Positions 35,826-46,240 of a stretch of DNA of 56,340 nucleotides are shown piece by piece. Both the position numbers and the translations under genes were made by a program. The notes below the pieces were generated by a model. The model was not told the origin of the DNA, searched no databases, and was given only the letters and a program-made list of their open reading frames with translations. How positions within the stretch are numbered: the stretch's first letter is position 1; every line of letters begins with the position of its first letter. Origin of the DNA: Candidatus Rokuibacteriota bacterium (GTDB lineage: Bacteria > Methylomirabilota > Methylomirabilia > Rokubacteriales > CSP1-6); the NCBI GenBank assembly GCA_003220675.1, contig QHTD01000063.1, forward strand, positions 1 to 56,340, in the 5' to 3' direction.

Positions 35826-37081
35826 CGGACCGCCTCCAGGCCCCCGCGTTCCCGGCCGAGGTCGAGCGTCAGCTCGAGGGCGCCTCACCGTGCGAGATCG
35901 CCCTCGGCGTGCTCACCTACAACAACGCGACGACCGTGCCGACAGTCGTGGAGGTCGTCCGCACAGGCCTCGAGCGTCACTTCGCCGGCATTCCCGCCGT
36001 GCTGATCAACGCCGACGCCGGCTCGTCGGACGCGACGCCGGATCTTCTCGCGGCGGCCGGGCTCCCCCTCGTCCGGGCGCGTCACGAGACACCGCTCGCC
36101 CAGCGCATCGCCGTGCCCTTCCACGGCGTGCCCGGGCGTGGCGCCGCGCTCCGTCTGACCTTCGCCGTCGCGCGGCGGCTCGGCGCGCGCGCACTCGTGC
36201 TGCTGGAGGCCGACGTGACCTCCGCGGGCGCCGAGTGGCTCAGGCACCTGCTCCGTCCCGTGCTCGAGCAGAAAGCGGACCTCGTGGTCCCGGTGTACGC
36301 GCGCCACCGTTACGACGGCACGCTCACGAACCTCGTCCTGGCGCCGCTGGTCCGTGCGCTCTTCGGGCGCCGGCTGCATCAGCCGCTGGCGGGGGCCGCG
36401 GCGCTCTCCGCCCGGCTGCTCGATCGTCTGCTCGACGACCCGCGATGGCCGGCGCCCGGACAGAACCAGACGGACCTCTGGATCGAGGCGACCGCGATCG
36501 TCGACGGCTTCGCCGTCTGGGAGGCGTGGCTCGGCCGACGGCGCGCGGAATCGCGGACCCGCACGGCGGACCTGCCGACGATGGTGGCCCAGGCGGTCGG
36601 CGGACTCTTCGCCGTGATGGGCCGGTACGACGACCTGTGGCTCGAGATCCGCGGCAGCGAGCCCGTCCCCGCCACGGATGCGCCGGTCATCCCGTCGGTG
36701 GAGCCCGTGGCCCTCGACGTCGACCGCATGGTGGACGCGTTCCGGCGAGGGCTCCGGGATCTCGGCGCGATCTGGGAGCACATCCTGGCGCCCGAAACGC
36801 TCGGCGACGTCCTGAGCCTCGACACGGCCAGCCCGGCGCGGCTCGCCTTCCCGGACGAGTTGTGGGCGCGCGTGGTCTACGACTTCGCGCTCGGCTACCA
36901 CTACAACGTCGTGTACCGCGACCACCTGCTGCGCTCGCTCGTCCCGCTCTACCTCGGCCGCACCGCCGCGTTCGTCGTGGCGACGCGCGACCGCGACGCC
37001 GGGGCCGCCGAGGCCCACCTGGACGCGGTTGGCGCGGCCTTCGAGCGGCACAAACGCTACCTCGTCGAGCGGTGGCGATGA
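35822..37081 (+). CDS. Family-2-like glycosyltransferase (glucosyl/mannosylglycerate synthase-type?)
   Basis: 419 residues. N-terminal GT-A fold: [62 protein letters not shown] (DxD-equivalent is E-A-D). A C-terminal helical domain ends with [30 protein letters not shown]. The layout resembles glucosylglycerate or mannosylglycerate synthases that make compatible solutes, which would suit its place between TreT and TreS. That assignment is inference. Starts by ATGA overlap with treT. Confidence 0.75.
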   Translation: MTDRLQAPAFPAEVERQLEGASPCEIALGVLTYNNATTVPTVVEVVRTGLERHFAGIPAVLINADAGSSDATPDLLAAAGLPLVRARHETPLAQRIAVPFHGVPGRGAALRLTFAVARRLGARALVLLEADVTSAGAEWLRHLLRPVLEQKADLVVPVYARHRYDGTLTNLVLAPLVRALFGRRLHQPLAGAAALSARLLDRLLDDPRWPAPGQNQTDLWIEATAIVDGFAVWEAWLGRRRAESRTRTADLPTMVAQAVGGLFAVMGRYDDLWLEIRGSEPVPATDAPVIPSVEPVALDVDRMVDAFRRGLRDLGAIWEHILAPETLGDVLSLDTASPARLAFPDELWARVVYDFALGYHYNVVYRDHLLRSLVPLYLGRTAAFVVATRDRDAGAAEAHLDAVGAAFERHKRYLVERWR

Positions 37082-37112
37082 CGATCATCGAAGGGGCGCG
37101 GGCCTCGCGACC

Positions 37113-38801
<1,689 letters not shown>

Positions 38802-38808
38802 ATCATCG

Positions 38809-38830
38809 ACGGGGGCCTCGACGGCCCCGT
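38809..38830 (+). terminator. Hairpin after treS
   Basis: ACGGGG(G)CC (38809-38817), loop TCGAC, GGCCCCGT (38823-38830): 8 bp with one bulged G, 7 nt after the treS stop. Its core resembles the stems at 6959 and 27196. No T-run. Confidence 0.55.
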
Positions 38831-38891
38831 AAACACAGGAGGCCAGCGTACTCGAAGCTGAAGCAGAAACCGACGGAAACCAGGAGGGATC

Positions 38892-39551
38892 ATGATGAAC
38901 CAACGGATCTGTGCATTCGCCGTCTCGATGCTGGTGCCCGCGGCGATCGTCGCCGCGTGTGCGAAGCGTACCGTCACGGTGGACGTCTCCGCTCCGCCAC
39001 GGGCCGCCGCGCCCGCACCACCGCGCTCGGGTGGAGCCGCGGCGACGGAGTCGCCAGTCACGCCGCTCACGGAGGTCACGACGCGGCCGGGCACGGCGTC
39101 GCCCGGCACGACGTCGCCCGGCACGTCGTCGCCCGGCGCGGCGTCGCCCGGCACGTCGGAGCCGCGCGCGCCGCTCGGGTCGGCGCGTCCGGCCCCCGCC
39201 GAGTTCGCCGCGCGGGCCGAGCTCGAGGACATCCACTTCGACTTCGACCGCCACGACATCCGCCCGGGCGACGCGAGGATCCTCGACGTCAGCGCGGCCT
39301 GGCTTCAGGAGAACCCGGGCACGCTCGTCCTCATCGAGGGCCACTGCGACGAGCGTGGCACGGACGCCTACAACCTGGCCCTCGGCGACCGTCGCGCGAA
39401 GGCCGCGATGGACTACCTCGTCTCGCGCGGCATCCAGGCCGAGCGGATGAACACGCTGAGTTACGGAAAGGAGAAGCCCGTGTGCCAGGAGCACACCGAG
39501 GCGTGCTGGGCCAAGAACCGGCACGCCCACTTCCTCGTGAAGGCGCGCTGA
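38892..39551 (+). CDS. pal: Peptidoglycan-associated lipoprotein (Pal/OmpA-like)
   Basis: 219 residues. Lipoprotein signal with lipobox VAAC (Cys23), a Pro/Gly/Thr/Ser-rich spacer, and an OmpA domain from ~110. IHFDFDRHDIRPGD, LIEGHCDERGTDAYNLALGDRRA and LSYGKEKPVCQEHTEACWAKNR are the Pal peptidoglycan-binding motifs. It anchors the outer membrane to peptidoglycan, implying a diderm envelope. A second ATG 3 nt downstream is as good (AGGAGGG at 38882-38888). No tol genes adjoin it. Confidence 0.93.
   Translation: MMNQRICAFAVSMLVPAAIVAACAKRTVTVDVSAPPRAAAPAPPRSGGAAATESPVTPLTEVTTRPGTASPGTTSPGTSSPGAASPGTSEPRAPLGSARPAPAEFAARAELEDIHFDFDRHDIRPGDARILDVSAAWLQENPGTLVLIEGHCDERGTDAYNLALGDRRAKAAMDYLVSRGIQAERMNTLSYGKEKPVCQEHTEACWAKNRHAHFLVKAR
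39087..39161 (+). repeat. Five 15-bp tandem repeats encoding PG(T/A)xS in pal
   Basis: Residues 66-90 read PGTAS, PGTTS, PGTSS, PGAAS, PGTSE. The 15-nt units differ at a few positions. The number of copies could vary by slippage and change the length of the lipoprotein's spacer. Confidence 0.85.
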
Positions 39552-39566
39552 CTCTAGGTCCGGGCG

Positions 39567-40832
39567 GTGCGCCGCGTCCTCCTCGTGCTCTGGGTCGCCG
39601 CCCTGACCGGCTGTGCCGGGAGCGCGCCCGAGCGCGGCGCCATCACGCTGGTGTTCAAGTACGCGCGCATCCTCGGGCCGGCGGATCCTCTGCCGGGGCT
39701 CTTGCGCGAGTTCGAGGCGGCGCATCCGAACGTCCGCGTCAAGGGCGAGTCGCTGCCGTGGACGTCAGACGAGCAGCACCAGTTCTACGTCATCAACCTC
39801 GAGGGGAGGAGCCCCGGCTTCGACGTGATGATGCTCGACCTCATCTGGGTGCCCGAGTTCGCGCGCGCCGGCTGGCTGCTCGACCTCACGCCGCGTCTCG
39901 GCCCGGGCGAGCTCCGGCCGTACTTCCCGAGCACGGTCGAGGCGGCGACGTACGACGGCCGCGTCTTCGCGCTGCCCTGGATCATGAACGTCGGGCTCCT
40001 CTACTACCGCGCGGACCTCCTCCGGAAGTACGGGCTCGAGCCGCCGGAGACCTTCGAAGCGCTCGTGCGGCAGGTGCGCCGGATCCGGGAGGGCGAGCGC
40101 GACCCCGCGCTCGACGGCTACCTGTGGCAGGCGAAGCAGTACGAGGGGCTCGTGGTGAACGTTCTCGAATCGTTCTGGGCGAACGGGACGCGGCTGCTCG
40201 CGGCCGACGACACGGTGTTCCCCGAGCCCGAGCGGGCCGCCGAGGCGCTCGCGTTCCTCCGCGGGCTCATCGCGTCGGGCGTGAGCCCGGCCTGGACGAC
40301 GGCGGCGGACGAGGAGCTCTCGCGGCGCGCCTTCGGCGACGGCCACGCGATCTTCCTCCGGAACTGGCCGTACGCAATGGACCTGTTCCAGGCGCGGGAC
40401 TCCAGGGTGCGCGGCCGCGTCGGGATCGCGCCGCTGCCGCGGCTCGCGCGCGGCCCGCGGGGCGCGGGCTCGACCGGCGGCGCGCACCTCGGCGTGTCCC
40501 GGCGGAGCCGCCACCCGGACCTCGCGGTCGGGCTGGTGCGCTTCCTCACGAGCGAGCGCGCCCAGAAAGCGCTCGCGCGCGGCGCGGCGCTCTCCCCAAC
40601 GCGCGAGGCGCTCTACGACGACCCCGAGCTCGTGCGGAGCCGCCCCGACCTCCCGGCGCTCCGCGCGCTCATGCGCGCGGGCCGCCCGCGTCCCGTCACG
40701 CCCTACTACCTCTTGCTCTCCGCGACGGTCCAGCCCGAGTTCTCGGCGGTCCTGGTCGGCGTCAAGCCGCCAGGGCGCGCGATCGGCGACGCGCGTCTCA
40801 GGCTCACCCACTTCTTCGGGGCGCTCCGGTGA
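39567..40832 (+). CDS. Carbohydrate ABC transporter binding lipoprotein (LpqY/MalE-like)
   Basis: 421 residues. Lipobox LTGC (Cys16). Family 1 solute-binding protein: PLPGLLREFEAAHPNVRVKGESLPW, VMMLDLIWVPEFARAGWLLDLTP, DGRVFALPWIMNVGLLYYRADLL, GHAIFLRNWPYAMDLF and GGAHLGVSRRS. The layout of binding lipoprotein plus two permeases directly after a trehalose cluster suggests uptake of trehalose or a related disaccharide, as in LpqY-SugABC; this is inference. GTG start 39567; the stop overlaps the next gene (GTGA). Confidence 0.88.
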   Translation: MRRVLLVLWVAALTGCAGSAPERGAITLVFKYARILGPADPLPGLLREFEAAHPNVRVKGESLPWTSDEQHQFYVINLEGRSPGFDVMMLDLIWVPEFARAGWLLDLTPRLGPGELRPYFPSTVEAATYDGRVFALPWIMNVGLLYYRADLLRKYGLEPPETFEALVRQVRRIREGERDPALDGYLWQAKQYEGLVVNVLESFWANGTRLLAADDTVFPEPERAAEALAFLRGLIASGVSPAWTTAADEELSRRAFGDGHAIFLRNWPYAMDLFQARDSRVRGRVGIAPLPRLARGPRGAGSTGGAHLGVSRRSRHPDLAVGLVRFLTSERAQKALARGAALSPTREALYDDPELVRSRPDLPALRALMRAGRPRPVTPYYLLLSATVQPEFSAVLVGVKPPGRAIGDARLRLTHFFGALR

Positions 40833-41701
40833 CCGGGCGCGAGCGCGCAGACCGGCGACAGGCGCTTCGCTTGCTGGCGCCGACGCTCCTGGCGCTCGGC
40901 GCGCTCACGGTCTACCCGGGATTCTGGGTGGTGTGGCTCTCGCTCCAGCATCGGGTCCCGATCTTCCACGTGGCGCGCTTCGCCGGACTCGACAACTACG
41001 TGTTCCTCGCGAGCGACCCGCGCTTCTGGAACGCCGCGCGCACGACGGTGGTCTTCACCGCCCTGTCGGTGGCGCTCGAGCTCGCGCTGGGCGTCACGGT
41101 CGCGCTCGCGCTCCACCGCCAGCGGCGCGGCCGGCGGCTCGGGCTCTCGCTCCTTCTCCTGGCGTGGGCGATGCCGTCGGTGGTGACCGCGAAGCTCTAC
41201 GAGTGGCTCTACCATCCCGCAGCCGGGCTCGTCAGCGTGCTGCTCGGCGGTCACGCGTTGAACTGGCTTGGCGACCCGTACCTGGCGCTCCCGGCGGTCA
41301 TCCTCGCCGACGTGTGGCGCACCATGCCCTTCGTCGCGATCCTCTGCTACGCGCGCCTGGTGACGATTCCCGCGGAGGTCTACGAGGCGGCTCAGGTGGA
41401 CGGCGCCGGCCGGCTGGCGACGCTCGGCCGCATCACGCTGCCGCTGCTGGGCCGCATCGTCATGTTAGCGCTCCTCCTGCGGATGCTCGACGCGCTGCGC
41501 GCGTTCGATATCATGTTTGTGCTCACGGGCGGTGGTCCGGCGGGTACCACCGAGACACTCACGGTCTACGCCTACCGGAGCCTCTTCCAGATGCTCCAGC
41601 TCGGCTTCGGCTCGGCGGTCAGCGTGGTCGTCTTTGCGCTCGTGATGGGCGTCGCGTGGGCGTACCTCCGGCTGCTCCGCGCACGCGCGGTCGTGGCGTG
41701 A
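40829..41701 (+). CDS. Sugar ABC transporter permease (MalF/SugA-like)
   Basis: 290 residues, six membrane helices (first LLAPTLLALGALTVYPGFWVVWLS). The EAA loop IPAEVYEAAQVDGAGRLATLGRITLPLL docks the ATPase; FVLTGGGPAGTTETLTVYAY is typical of MalF-like subunits. GTG 40829 overlaps the preceding stop, and its own stop overlaps the next GTG. Confidence 0.92.
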   Translation: MTGRERADRRQALRLLAPTLLALGALTVYPGFWVVWLSLQHRVPIFHVARFAGLDNYVFLASDPRFWNAARTTVVFTALSVALELALGVTVALALHRQRRGRRLGLSLLLLAWAMPSVVTAKLYEWLYHPAAGLVSVLLGGHALNWLGDPYLALPAVILADVWRTMPFVAILCYARLVTIPAEVYEAAQVDGAGRLATLGRITLPLLGRIVMLALLLRMLDALRAFDIMFVLTGGGPAGTTETLTVYAYRSLFQMLQLGFGSAVSVVVFALVMGVAWAYLRLLRARAVVA

Positions 41702-42519
41702 GACGCCCGGAACAGACCCTTGTCGACGTGCTGGTCCTGCTGGCGCTCGGCGCGTATGCGGTGCCGTTCTTCTGGCAGCTCCTGACGTCGTTCAAGCCCG
41801 AGACCGAGCTGCTGCGCGTCCCGCCGCTCCTGCCGAGCCGGCTGACGCTCGCGCATTATAGCGTCGTGCTCGAGCAGAGCCTGATCCCCCGTGCGCTCGT
41901 GAACAGCGTGGGGATCGCGACGCTGACGACCCTCCTGGCGCTCGCGGTGGGGGTGCCCGGCGCGTACGCGATCGCGAGGCTCCCGCTGCCCGGCAAGGGC
42001 GCCCTCCTCCTCGCGATCGTCGCGAGCACGGCGTTTCCGCAGATCGCGACCGTGAGCCCGCTCTACCTCCTGATGCGCACGATCGGCCTCCGAGACACCT
42101 GGGCGGGCCTCGTCCTCGTCCACTCCTCGTTCGCGCTGCCGCTGACGATCTGGCTCCTCGTCGGGTTCATCCGCGAGATTCCCCGCGAGGCCGAGGAGGC
42201 TGCGTCCGTCGACGGCGCCGGCACGCTCGCGACGCTCCGCTGGGTCGTGGCGCCCCGGCTCGCGCCCGGGATCGCCTCGACCGCGCTCCTGACGTTCCTG
42301 TTCAGCTGGAACGAGTTCCTCTTCGCGTACACGTTCACGGCCTCGGAGGCGAGCCGGACGATTCCGGTCGCGCTCGCGCTCTTCCCCGGCGTCTACGAGG
42401 TGCCCTGGGGCGACATCGCCGCCGCGTCCATGCTGGCGAGCCTGCCGCCCGTGCTCATCGTGATCGGGCTCCAGCGGTTCCTGGTCCGCGGGCTCGTCGC
42501 CGGCGCACTCAAAGAGTAG
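41698..42519 (+). CDS. Sugar ABC transporter permease (MalG/SugB-like)
   Basis: 273 residues, six membrane helices. EAA loop IPREAEEAASVDGAGTLATLRWVVAP, then TFLFSWNEFLFAYTFT and VPWGDIAAASMLASLPPV, the MalG-type C-terminus. The ATPase subunit (MsmX/SugC type) is absent, so a shared ATPase encoded elsewhere must serve this importer. The GTG start at 41698 overlaps the MalF-like stop. Confidence 0.92.
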   Translation: MRRPEQTLVDVLVLLALGAYAVPFFWQLLTSFKPETELLRVPPLLPSRLTLAHYSVVLEQSLIPRALVNSVGIATLTTLLALAVGVPGAYAIARLPLPGKGALLLAIVASTAFPQIATVSPLYLLMRTIGLRDTWAGLVLVHSSFALPLTIWLLVGFIREIPREAEEAASVDGAGTLATLRWVVAPRLAPGIASTALLTFLFSWNEFLFAYTFTASEASRTIPVALALFPGVYEVPWGDIAAASMLASLPPVLIVIGLQRFLVRGLVAGALKE

Positions 42520-42535
42520 AAAAGGGGGATCGAGC

Positions 42536-42844
42536 ATGGAAGGACAACAGCGCTGGGGCTTCGGCGGCCGTCTTGACCCCCTGCTGAAGCGCGCGCGGCG
42601 GATCGCGATCGCGGTGATCGGTGGCACGGTGCTCCTGGTCGGTGGAGCGATGATCATCCTGCCCGGGCCGGCACTGATCGTCATTCCGGTCGGCCTGGCC
42701 ATTCTCGCGACCGAGTTCGTTTGGGCGCGCCGCCTCCTGGAGCGCGTCCGGGCCCGGGTGCGGCGGGCTACGGCGCCGGACGCGCCCGACGCGAGCAAGC
42801 CCGACTCGGGGGAGCGGCGAAGCCGCACGATTTTCGAGAAATAG
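42536..42844 (+). CDS. PGPGW-family small membrane protein
   Basis: 102 residues. A hydrophobic hairpin spans ~22-60: RRIAIAVIGGTVLLVGGAMI, ILPGPALIVIPVGLAILATEF, WARRLL. This is the signature of the putative transmembrane PGPGW family. The tail is charged and cytoplasmic. Function unknown. GGGGG lies 8 nt upstream of the ATG; 16 nt after the permease gene. Confidence 0.85.
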   Translation: MEGQQRWGFGGRLDPLLKRARRIAIAVIGGTVLLVGGAMIILPGPALIVIPVGLAILATEFVWARRLLERVRARVRRATAPDAPDASKPDSGERRSRTIFEK

Positions 42845-42911
42845 GCCGTGCGCGGCTCACTGAGAGAGGCGGGCGCTTCCCGGCGGAACCGCGTACACTC
42901 TCCAGGGGTTT

Positions 42912-42934
42912 GGGGGGCCATGTCGGGGCCTCCC
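42912..42934 (+). other. Intergenic hairpin upstream of the LapA-domain gene
   Basis: GGGGGGCC (42912-42919) pairs with GGCCTCCC (42927-42934), loop 7 nt, one G-T pair. A TACACT at 42893-42898 might be a -10 just upstream, putting this stem in a 5' leader. Could equally be a weak terminator. Confidence 0.35.
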
Positions 42935-42958
42935 ATTCCCTAGATCACGAGGTGCGCC

Positions 42959-43255
42959 ATGGGGCTCAAGTACATTGTTGTCGCCGTCGTCGCCATTGCC
43001 ATCACCGCCTTTGCGCTCCAGAACAACACGCCGACCGCCGTCCGCTTCCTGTTCTGGAACCTCCCCGGGGTCCCGCTGGCGACGATCATCCTCGTGTCGG
43101 TCACCCTGGGCGTCGTGCTCGTCGGCGTGCCGCTCCTGATCGGGCGCTGGCGGCTGCGCTTGCGCCTACGCTCGCTCGAGGCGCGGGTCGGCACGACCGA
43201 GACGCGAGACGGCGAGCGCGACCGCGCCTCGGGGTCCTCGCAGTCCTGGCCGTGA
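42959..43255 (+). CDS. LapA/DUF1049-domain membrane protein
   Basis: 98 residues. Two membrane helices (YIVVAVVAIAITAFALQNN and LATIILVSVTLGVVLVGVPLL) joined by NNTPTAVRFLFWNLPGVP, the LapA_dom pattern. A basic helix follows (GRWRLRLRLRSLEARV). LapA/YciS-type proteins are linked to lipopolysaccharide assembly in E. coli; the role here is not established. Confidence 0.88.
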   Translation: MGLKYIVVAVVAIAITAFALQNNTPTAVRFLFWNLPGVPLATIILVSVTLGVVLVGVPLLIGRWRLRLRLRSLEARVGTTETRDGERDRASGSSQSWP

Positions 43256-43296
43256 GCGCGCGAACGGGAGCTTCCCGCCTGGACCGGAGGGAGAGA

Positions 43297-43818
43297 ATGA
43301 TGGAGGTCAGTCGATCACGAGCGCTGCCGGTGGTGCTGCTCGGTACGCTGATCGTCGGCGGGTGTGTCCTAGCGCCGCCGGCGGGAACGCTCGACCCGCC
43401 GCGCGTCGAGGTCCTCGCGACCGACGCGCGCGCGGTCCGCTACGGCGCGGAGGCGGCCCAGGTTTTCGAGCACCCGGAGATTCGGGACAAGGTGCGCGCG
43501 CTCTTCGGCCGCGACTGGAGCGCGGACGGCGCGCGCTGGGTCTCGGCGCCGGTGCCCGCGTTCTTCTCGAAGTCGTCGCCGCCGCAGGTGCTCCGAATCG
43601 GGGAGACCGACTACATCGCCCTGGTCGGATGCATGGCGGCGGCGTGCGCGACCCGTCGAGCGCTCGTGCTCGTGAGCGCCGACGGCGAGCGTCTGCTCGC
43701 CCGCGTGGACGACGGCGGCTTGACGCACCTCTACGCCTTCGGGCCCGGGATGATCACGCTGACGCCGGAAGATCGGCTGGTCGTCGAGGCGGCGTGGCGC
43801 GCGCTCCAGCCGCACTGA
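43297..43818 (+). CDS. Ivy-like lipoprotein (lysozyme inhibitor family?)
   Basis: 173 residues. Lipobox VGGC (Cys23). The region 60-150, with VLRIGETDYIALVGCMAAACATR (Cys112, Cys117), then LVLVSADGERLLARV, resembles Ivy-type inhibitors of C-type lysozyme. In those, a loop between two nearby cysteines plugs the enzyme. The inhibitory CKPHDC sequence is not conserved (here CMAAAC), so inhibition is uncertain. GGAGGG at 43286-43291 serves the first of two adjacent ATGs. Confidence 0.6.
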   Translation: MMEVSRSRALPVVLLGTLIVGGCVLAPPAGTLDPPRVEVLATDARAVRYGAEAAQVFEHPEIRDKVRALFGRDWSADGARWVSAPVPAFFSKSSPPQVLRIGETDYIALVGCMAAACATRRALVLVSADGERLLARVDDGGLTHLYAFGPGMITLTPEDRLVVEAAWRALQPH

Positions 43819-43911
43819 CGCGTGGCGCGGACCTGATGCTTGGTCTCGTGGTGTCGCCGCGGTGGCGACGCAAGCGGCGCGGCTCGGCGCGCGCCCGGGG
43901 AGGGCCGGTCG

Positions 43912-44619
43912 ATGGCTGATTTCTGGCGCGATCTCATCTGGACCGCCGTCCGCGACACGACGAACACGCTGAGCGTGGTGATGCCTGGTGTCCTCGCGAT
44001 GCTCGCGCTCGTGGTGCTGGGCGCCGTGCTCGGCTGGATCGGCGGCGCACTCGTCAGGCGTCTCGCCCACGCCGGGGACCTCGACCGGCGGAGCCGAGAG
44101 TGGGGCCTGACGCACGCGCTCGCGCGTGCGGGCGTCTACAGGACGCCGTCGGAGCTTCTGCGGCTCGTCGTGTTCTGGGGCGTCTTCGTGATCTTCGCGA
44201 CCATGGGGATCGACGCCCTCGCGATTCCCGGCGCGCCGGGCGCCACGGGGATGCTGATGTACCTGCTTCCACGCGCGCTCTCCGCGCTGCTGATCCTCGT
44301 GGTCGGCTGGCTTGCGGCGAACTTCCTCGGGCAAGCGGTGCTGATCGCCGCGGTCAACGCGAGCCTGCCCGAGGCGCGGCTCCTGGCCCGCGCGGCCCGA
44401 TGGCTCGTGCTGCTGTTCGCGTTCGCGACAGCGCTCACCGAGATCGGGATCGGCCGCGACATGGTTCTGGTCGCCTTCGGCATCCTCTTCGGCGGGCTCG
44501 TGCTCGCCCTGGCGCTCGCCTTCGGCCTCGGCGGTCGTCACCTCGCCCGCCACATCCTGGAGCGCGGGCGGCTGCGCGAGCGGGTGCCCTCGGACCGCGA
44601 GACCATCAACCACATCTGA
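43912..44619 (+). CDS. TM-helix/MscS-like integral membrane protein
   Basis: 235 residues, about four hydrophobic helices: TLSVVMPGVLAMLALVVLGAVLG, LRLVVFWGVFVIFATMGIDAL, LLPRALSALLILVVGWLAANFLG, and MVLVAFGILFGGLVLALALAFGLGG. The pattern of 'conserved TM helix' repeats, each with a G-x-A-L/LG motif, is that of CmpX/MscS-related proteins without the soluble MscS beta domain. It may be a channel or scaffold. ATG 43912 follows GGGGAGGG. The 93-nt gap before it holds a small inverted repeat (GTCGCC/GGCGAC). Confidence 0.75.
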   Translation: MADFWRDLIWTAVRDTTNTLSVVMPGVLAMLALVVLGAVLGWIGGALVRRLAHAGDLDRRSREWGLTHALARAGVYRTPSELLRLVVFWGVFVIFATMGIDALAIPGAPGATGMLMYLLPRALSALLILVVGWLAANFLGQAVLIAAVNASLPEARLLARAARWLVLLFAFATALTEIGIGRDMVLVAFGILFGGLVLALALAFGLGGRHLARHILERGRLRERVPSDRETINHI

Positions 44620-44738
44620 ACGGCCGGCCGATCGCGGGATGCTCGCGCGGGACGAGCCCGGTCATCGCAGAGCGCCACACCGTAGGCGGCGGGGCGCCGT
44701 GCTAGAGTGGCGTATCGCCGTACGCGGAGGATCTGGAC

Positions 44739-45359
44739 GTGAGTGGAGTGCTCATCACGTTCGAGGGCGTCGAGGGGTCGGGCAAGACGACCCAGATGCG
44801 GCGCCTCGGACGTTGGCTCCGCGCCAAAGGGCGCAGAGTCGAGTGGACCCGTGAGCCCGACGGGACGCGCCTCGGGGTCGCCGTGCGCCGCCTGTTCGAG
44901 CATCCCGGCGTCCGGCCCGAACCGCTCGTCGAGGTCTTCCTGTTCATGGCCGCGCGCCACCAGCACGTCGCCGAGAAGGTCCGCCCGTGGCTCGAGCGCG
45001 GCCGCGTCGTGCTCTGCGACCGCTACGCCGACGCGACCGTGGCGTACCAGGGCTACGGGCGCGGCGTCGACCCCAACCTGATCCGCGAGCTGAACGTCCG
45101 GGCGACCGGCGGCGTCCTGCCCGACCTCACGCTGCTCTTCGACCTCGATCCCGTCGAGGGGCTCCGGCGGATCCGCGGCCGGCGGCGCGACCGCTTCGAG
45201 CGTGAGGCGCTCGCCTTCCACCGGCGCGTGCGGCGGGGCTACCTGGAGATCCGGCGCGCGGAGCCCAAGCGCGTGCGCCTCGTGCGCGCGGCCGCGCCCC
45301 CGGACGTGGTCGCCGCGGAGGTGCGCGCGATCGTCGAGGAGTTCCTGCGTGGCGCTTGA
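44739..45359 (+). CDS. tmk: Thymidylate kinase
   Basis: 206 residues. P-loop FEGVEGSGKTTQMRRL, DR(Y) motif CDRYADATVAYQGYGRG, the Arg-rich LID RGRRRDRFERE. Converts dTMP to dTDP. GTG start at 44739 with GGAGGA ~8 nt upstream. It overlaps holB by 11 nt and opens the tmk-holB-ricT-metG group known from many bacteria. A TAGAGT at 44704-44709 may be its -10. Confidence 0.95.
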   Translation: MSGVLITFEGVEGSGKTTQMRRLGRWLRAKGRRVEWTREPDGTRLGVAVRRLFEHPGVRPEPLVEVFLFMAARHQHVAEKVRPWLERGRVVLCDRYADATVAYQGYGRGVDPNLIRELNVRATGGVLPDLTLLFDLDPVEGLRRIRGRRRDRFEREALAFHRRVRRGYLEIRRAEPKRVRLVRAAAPPDVVAAEVRAIVEEFLRGA

Positions 45360-46230
45360 CGCGATCCGCGACCAGCCGCGCGCCGTGGCACTGCTCCGGC
45401 GGGCGCTCGAGACCGACCGCGTCGCGCACGCGTACGCGTTCGTCGGGCCCGCCGGCGCGGGACGGATGACGACGGCGCTCGCGTTCGCCCACGCGCTGCT
45501 CTGCCCGCGCGCCGGGTGCGGCGCGTGCCGCGCCTGCCGGCTCGCCACCCTGCGCCAGCACCCCGATCTTCACGTGCTGGTACCGACGCCGCCCGAGACG
45601 AACCCGAAGGGCGCGCGCGCGATCCGCATCGACGCGATCCGCGAGCTGGAGCGCCAGGCGGCGCTCCGGCCCGCGATGGCCCGCCGGAAGCTGTTCGTCC
45701 TCGACGAGGCCGAGCGTATGACGGGCGAGGCGCCCCAGGCCTTTCTGAAGACCCTCGAGGAGCCGCCCGTCGGAACGGTGATGATCCTCGTCCTGCCGCG
45801 GGCGCGTGCGCTGCCCGCCACCGTGGTCTCGCGCTGCCAGGTCGTGCGCTTCGAGCCGCGCAGCGACCAGGCCGAAGCGGCGCTGCGCGCCCAGGCGCAG
45901 GCACTCCTGGCCGAGGTGCGAGCCGAGGGCGCCGAGGTGATGTTCAGGCGAACCGAGCGCCTCGACCGCGAGACGGCGGAGGGGCTCGTGGACGCCTACT
46001 GGCTCTTCTGCCGCGATCTGGTACTGGCGAAGGCCGGCGCTCCCGCCTCGCTGCTGGCCGACGCCGGGCGTGTCGCCGAGCTCGCCCGCGAGGCCGAGAC
46101 GTGGACGCTCGACGACCTGCTCGGGGCGATCGAGCTCTGCCGGCAGGCGCGCGAGGCGCTGTTGCGCAACGTGGCGCCCCGGCTCACTATCGAGGTGATA
46201 CTGAGCCGCCTCGCCCTGCGGGCGGCATGA
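45349..46230 (+). CDS. holB: DNA polymerase III delta-prime subunit
   Basis: 293 residues, AAA+ clamp-loader subunit. DQPRAVALLRRALETDRVAHAYAFVGPAGAGRMTTAL shows a P-loop in which the Lys is replaced (GAGR), as expected for a delta-prime that does not bind ATP. The four-Cys zinc module CPRAGCGACRAC is present, then KLFVLDEAERMTGEAPQAFLKTLEEPP and the sensor-1 SRC motif VVSRCQVVRF. GTG 45349 lies within tmk's end (11-nt overlap). Confidence 0.92.
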   Translation: MALDAIRDQPRAVALLRRALETDRVAHAYAFVGPAGAGRMTTALAFAHALLCPRAGCGACRACRLATLRQHPDLHVLVPTPPETNPKGARAIRIDAIRELERQAALRPAMARRKLFVLDEAERMTGEAPQAFLKTLEEPPVGTVMILVLPRARALPATVVSRCQVVRFEPRSDQAEAALRAQAQALLAEVRAEGAEVMFRRTERLDRETAEGLVDAYWLFCRDLVLAKAGAPASLLADAGRVAELAREAETWTLDDLLGAIELCRQAREALLRNVAPRLTIEVILSRLALRAA

Positions 46231-46240
46231 GGATACATCC

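Noticed and set aside
43297-43818. Confident naming of the lipoprotein as a lysozyme inhibitor
   Set aside because: The two close cysteines and overall pattern fit Ivy, but the inhibitory loop residues are not conserved, so it is listed as Ivy-like only.
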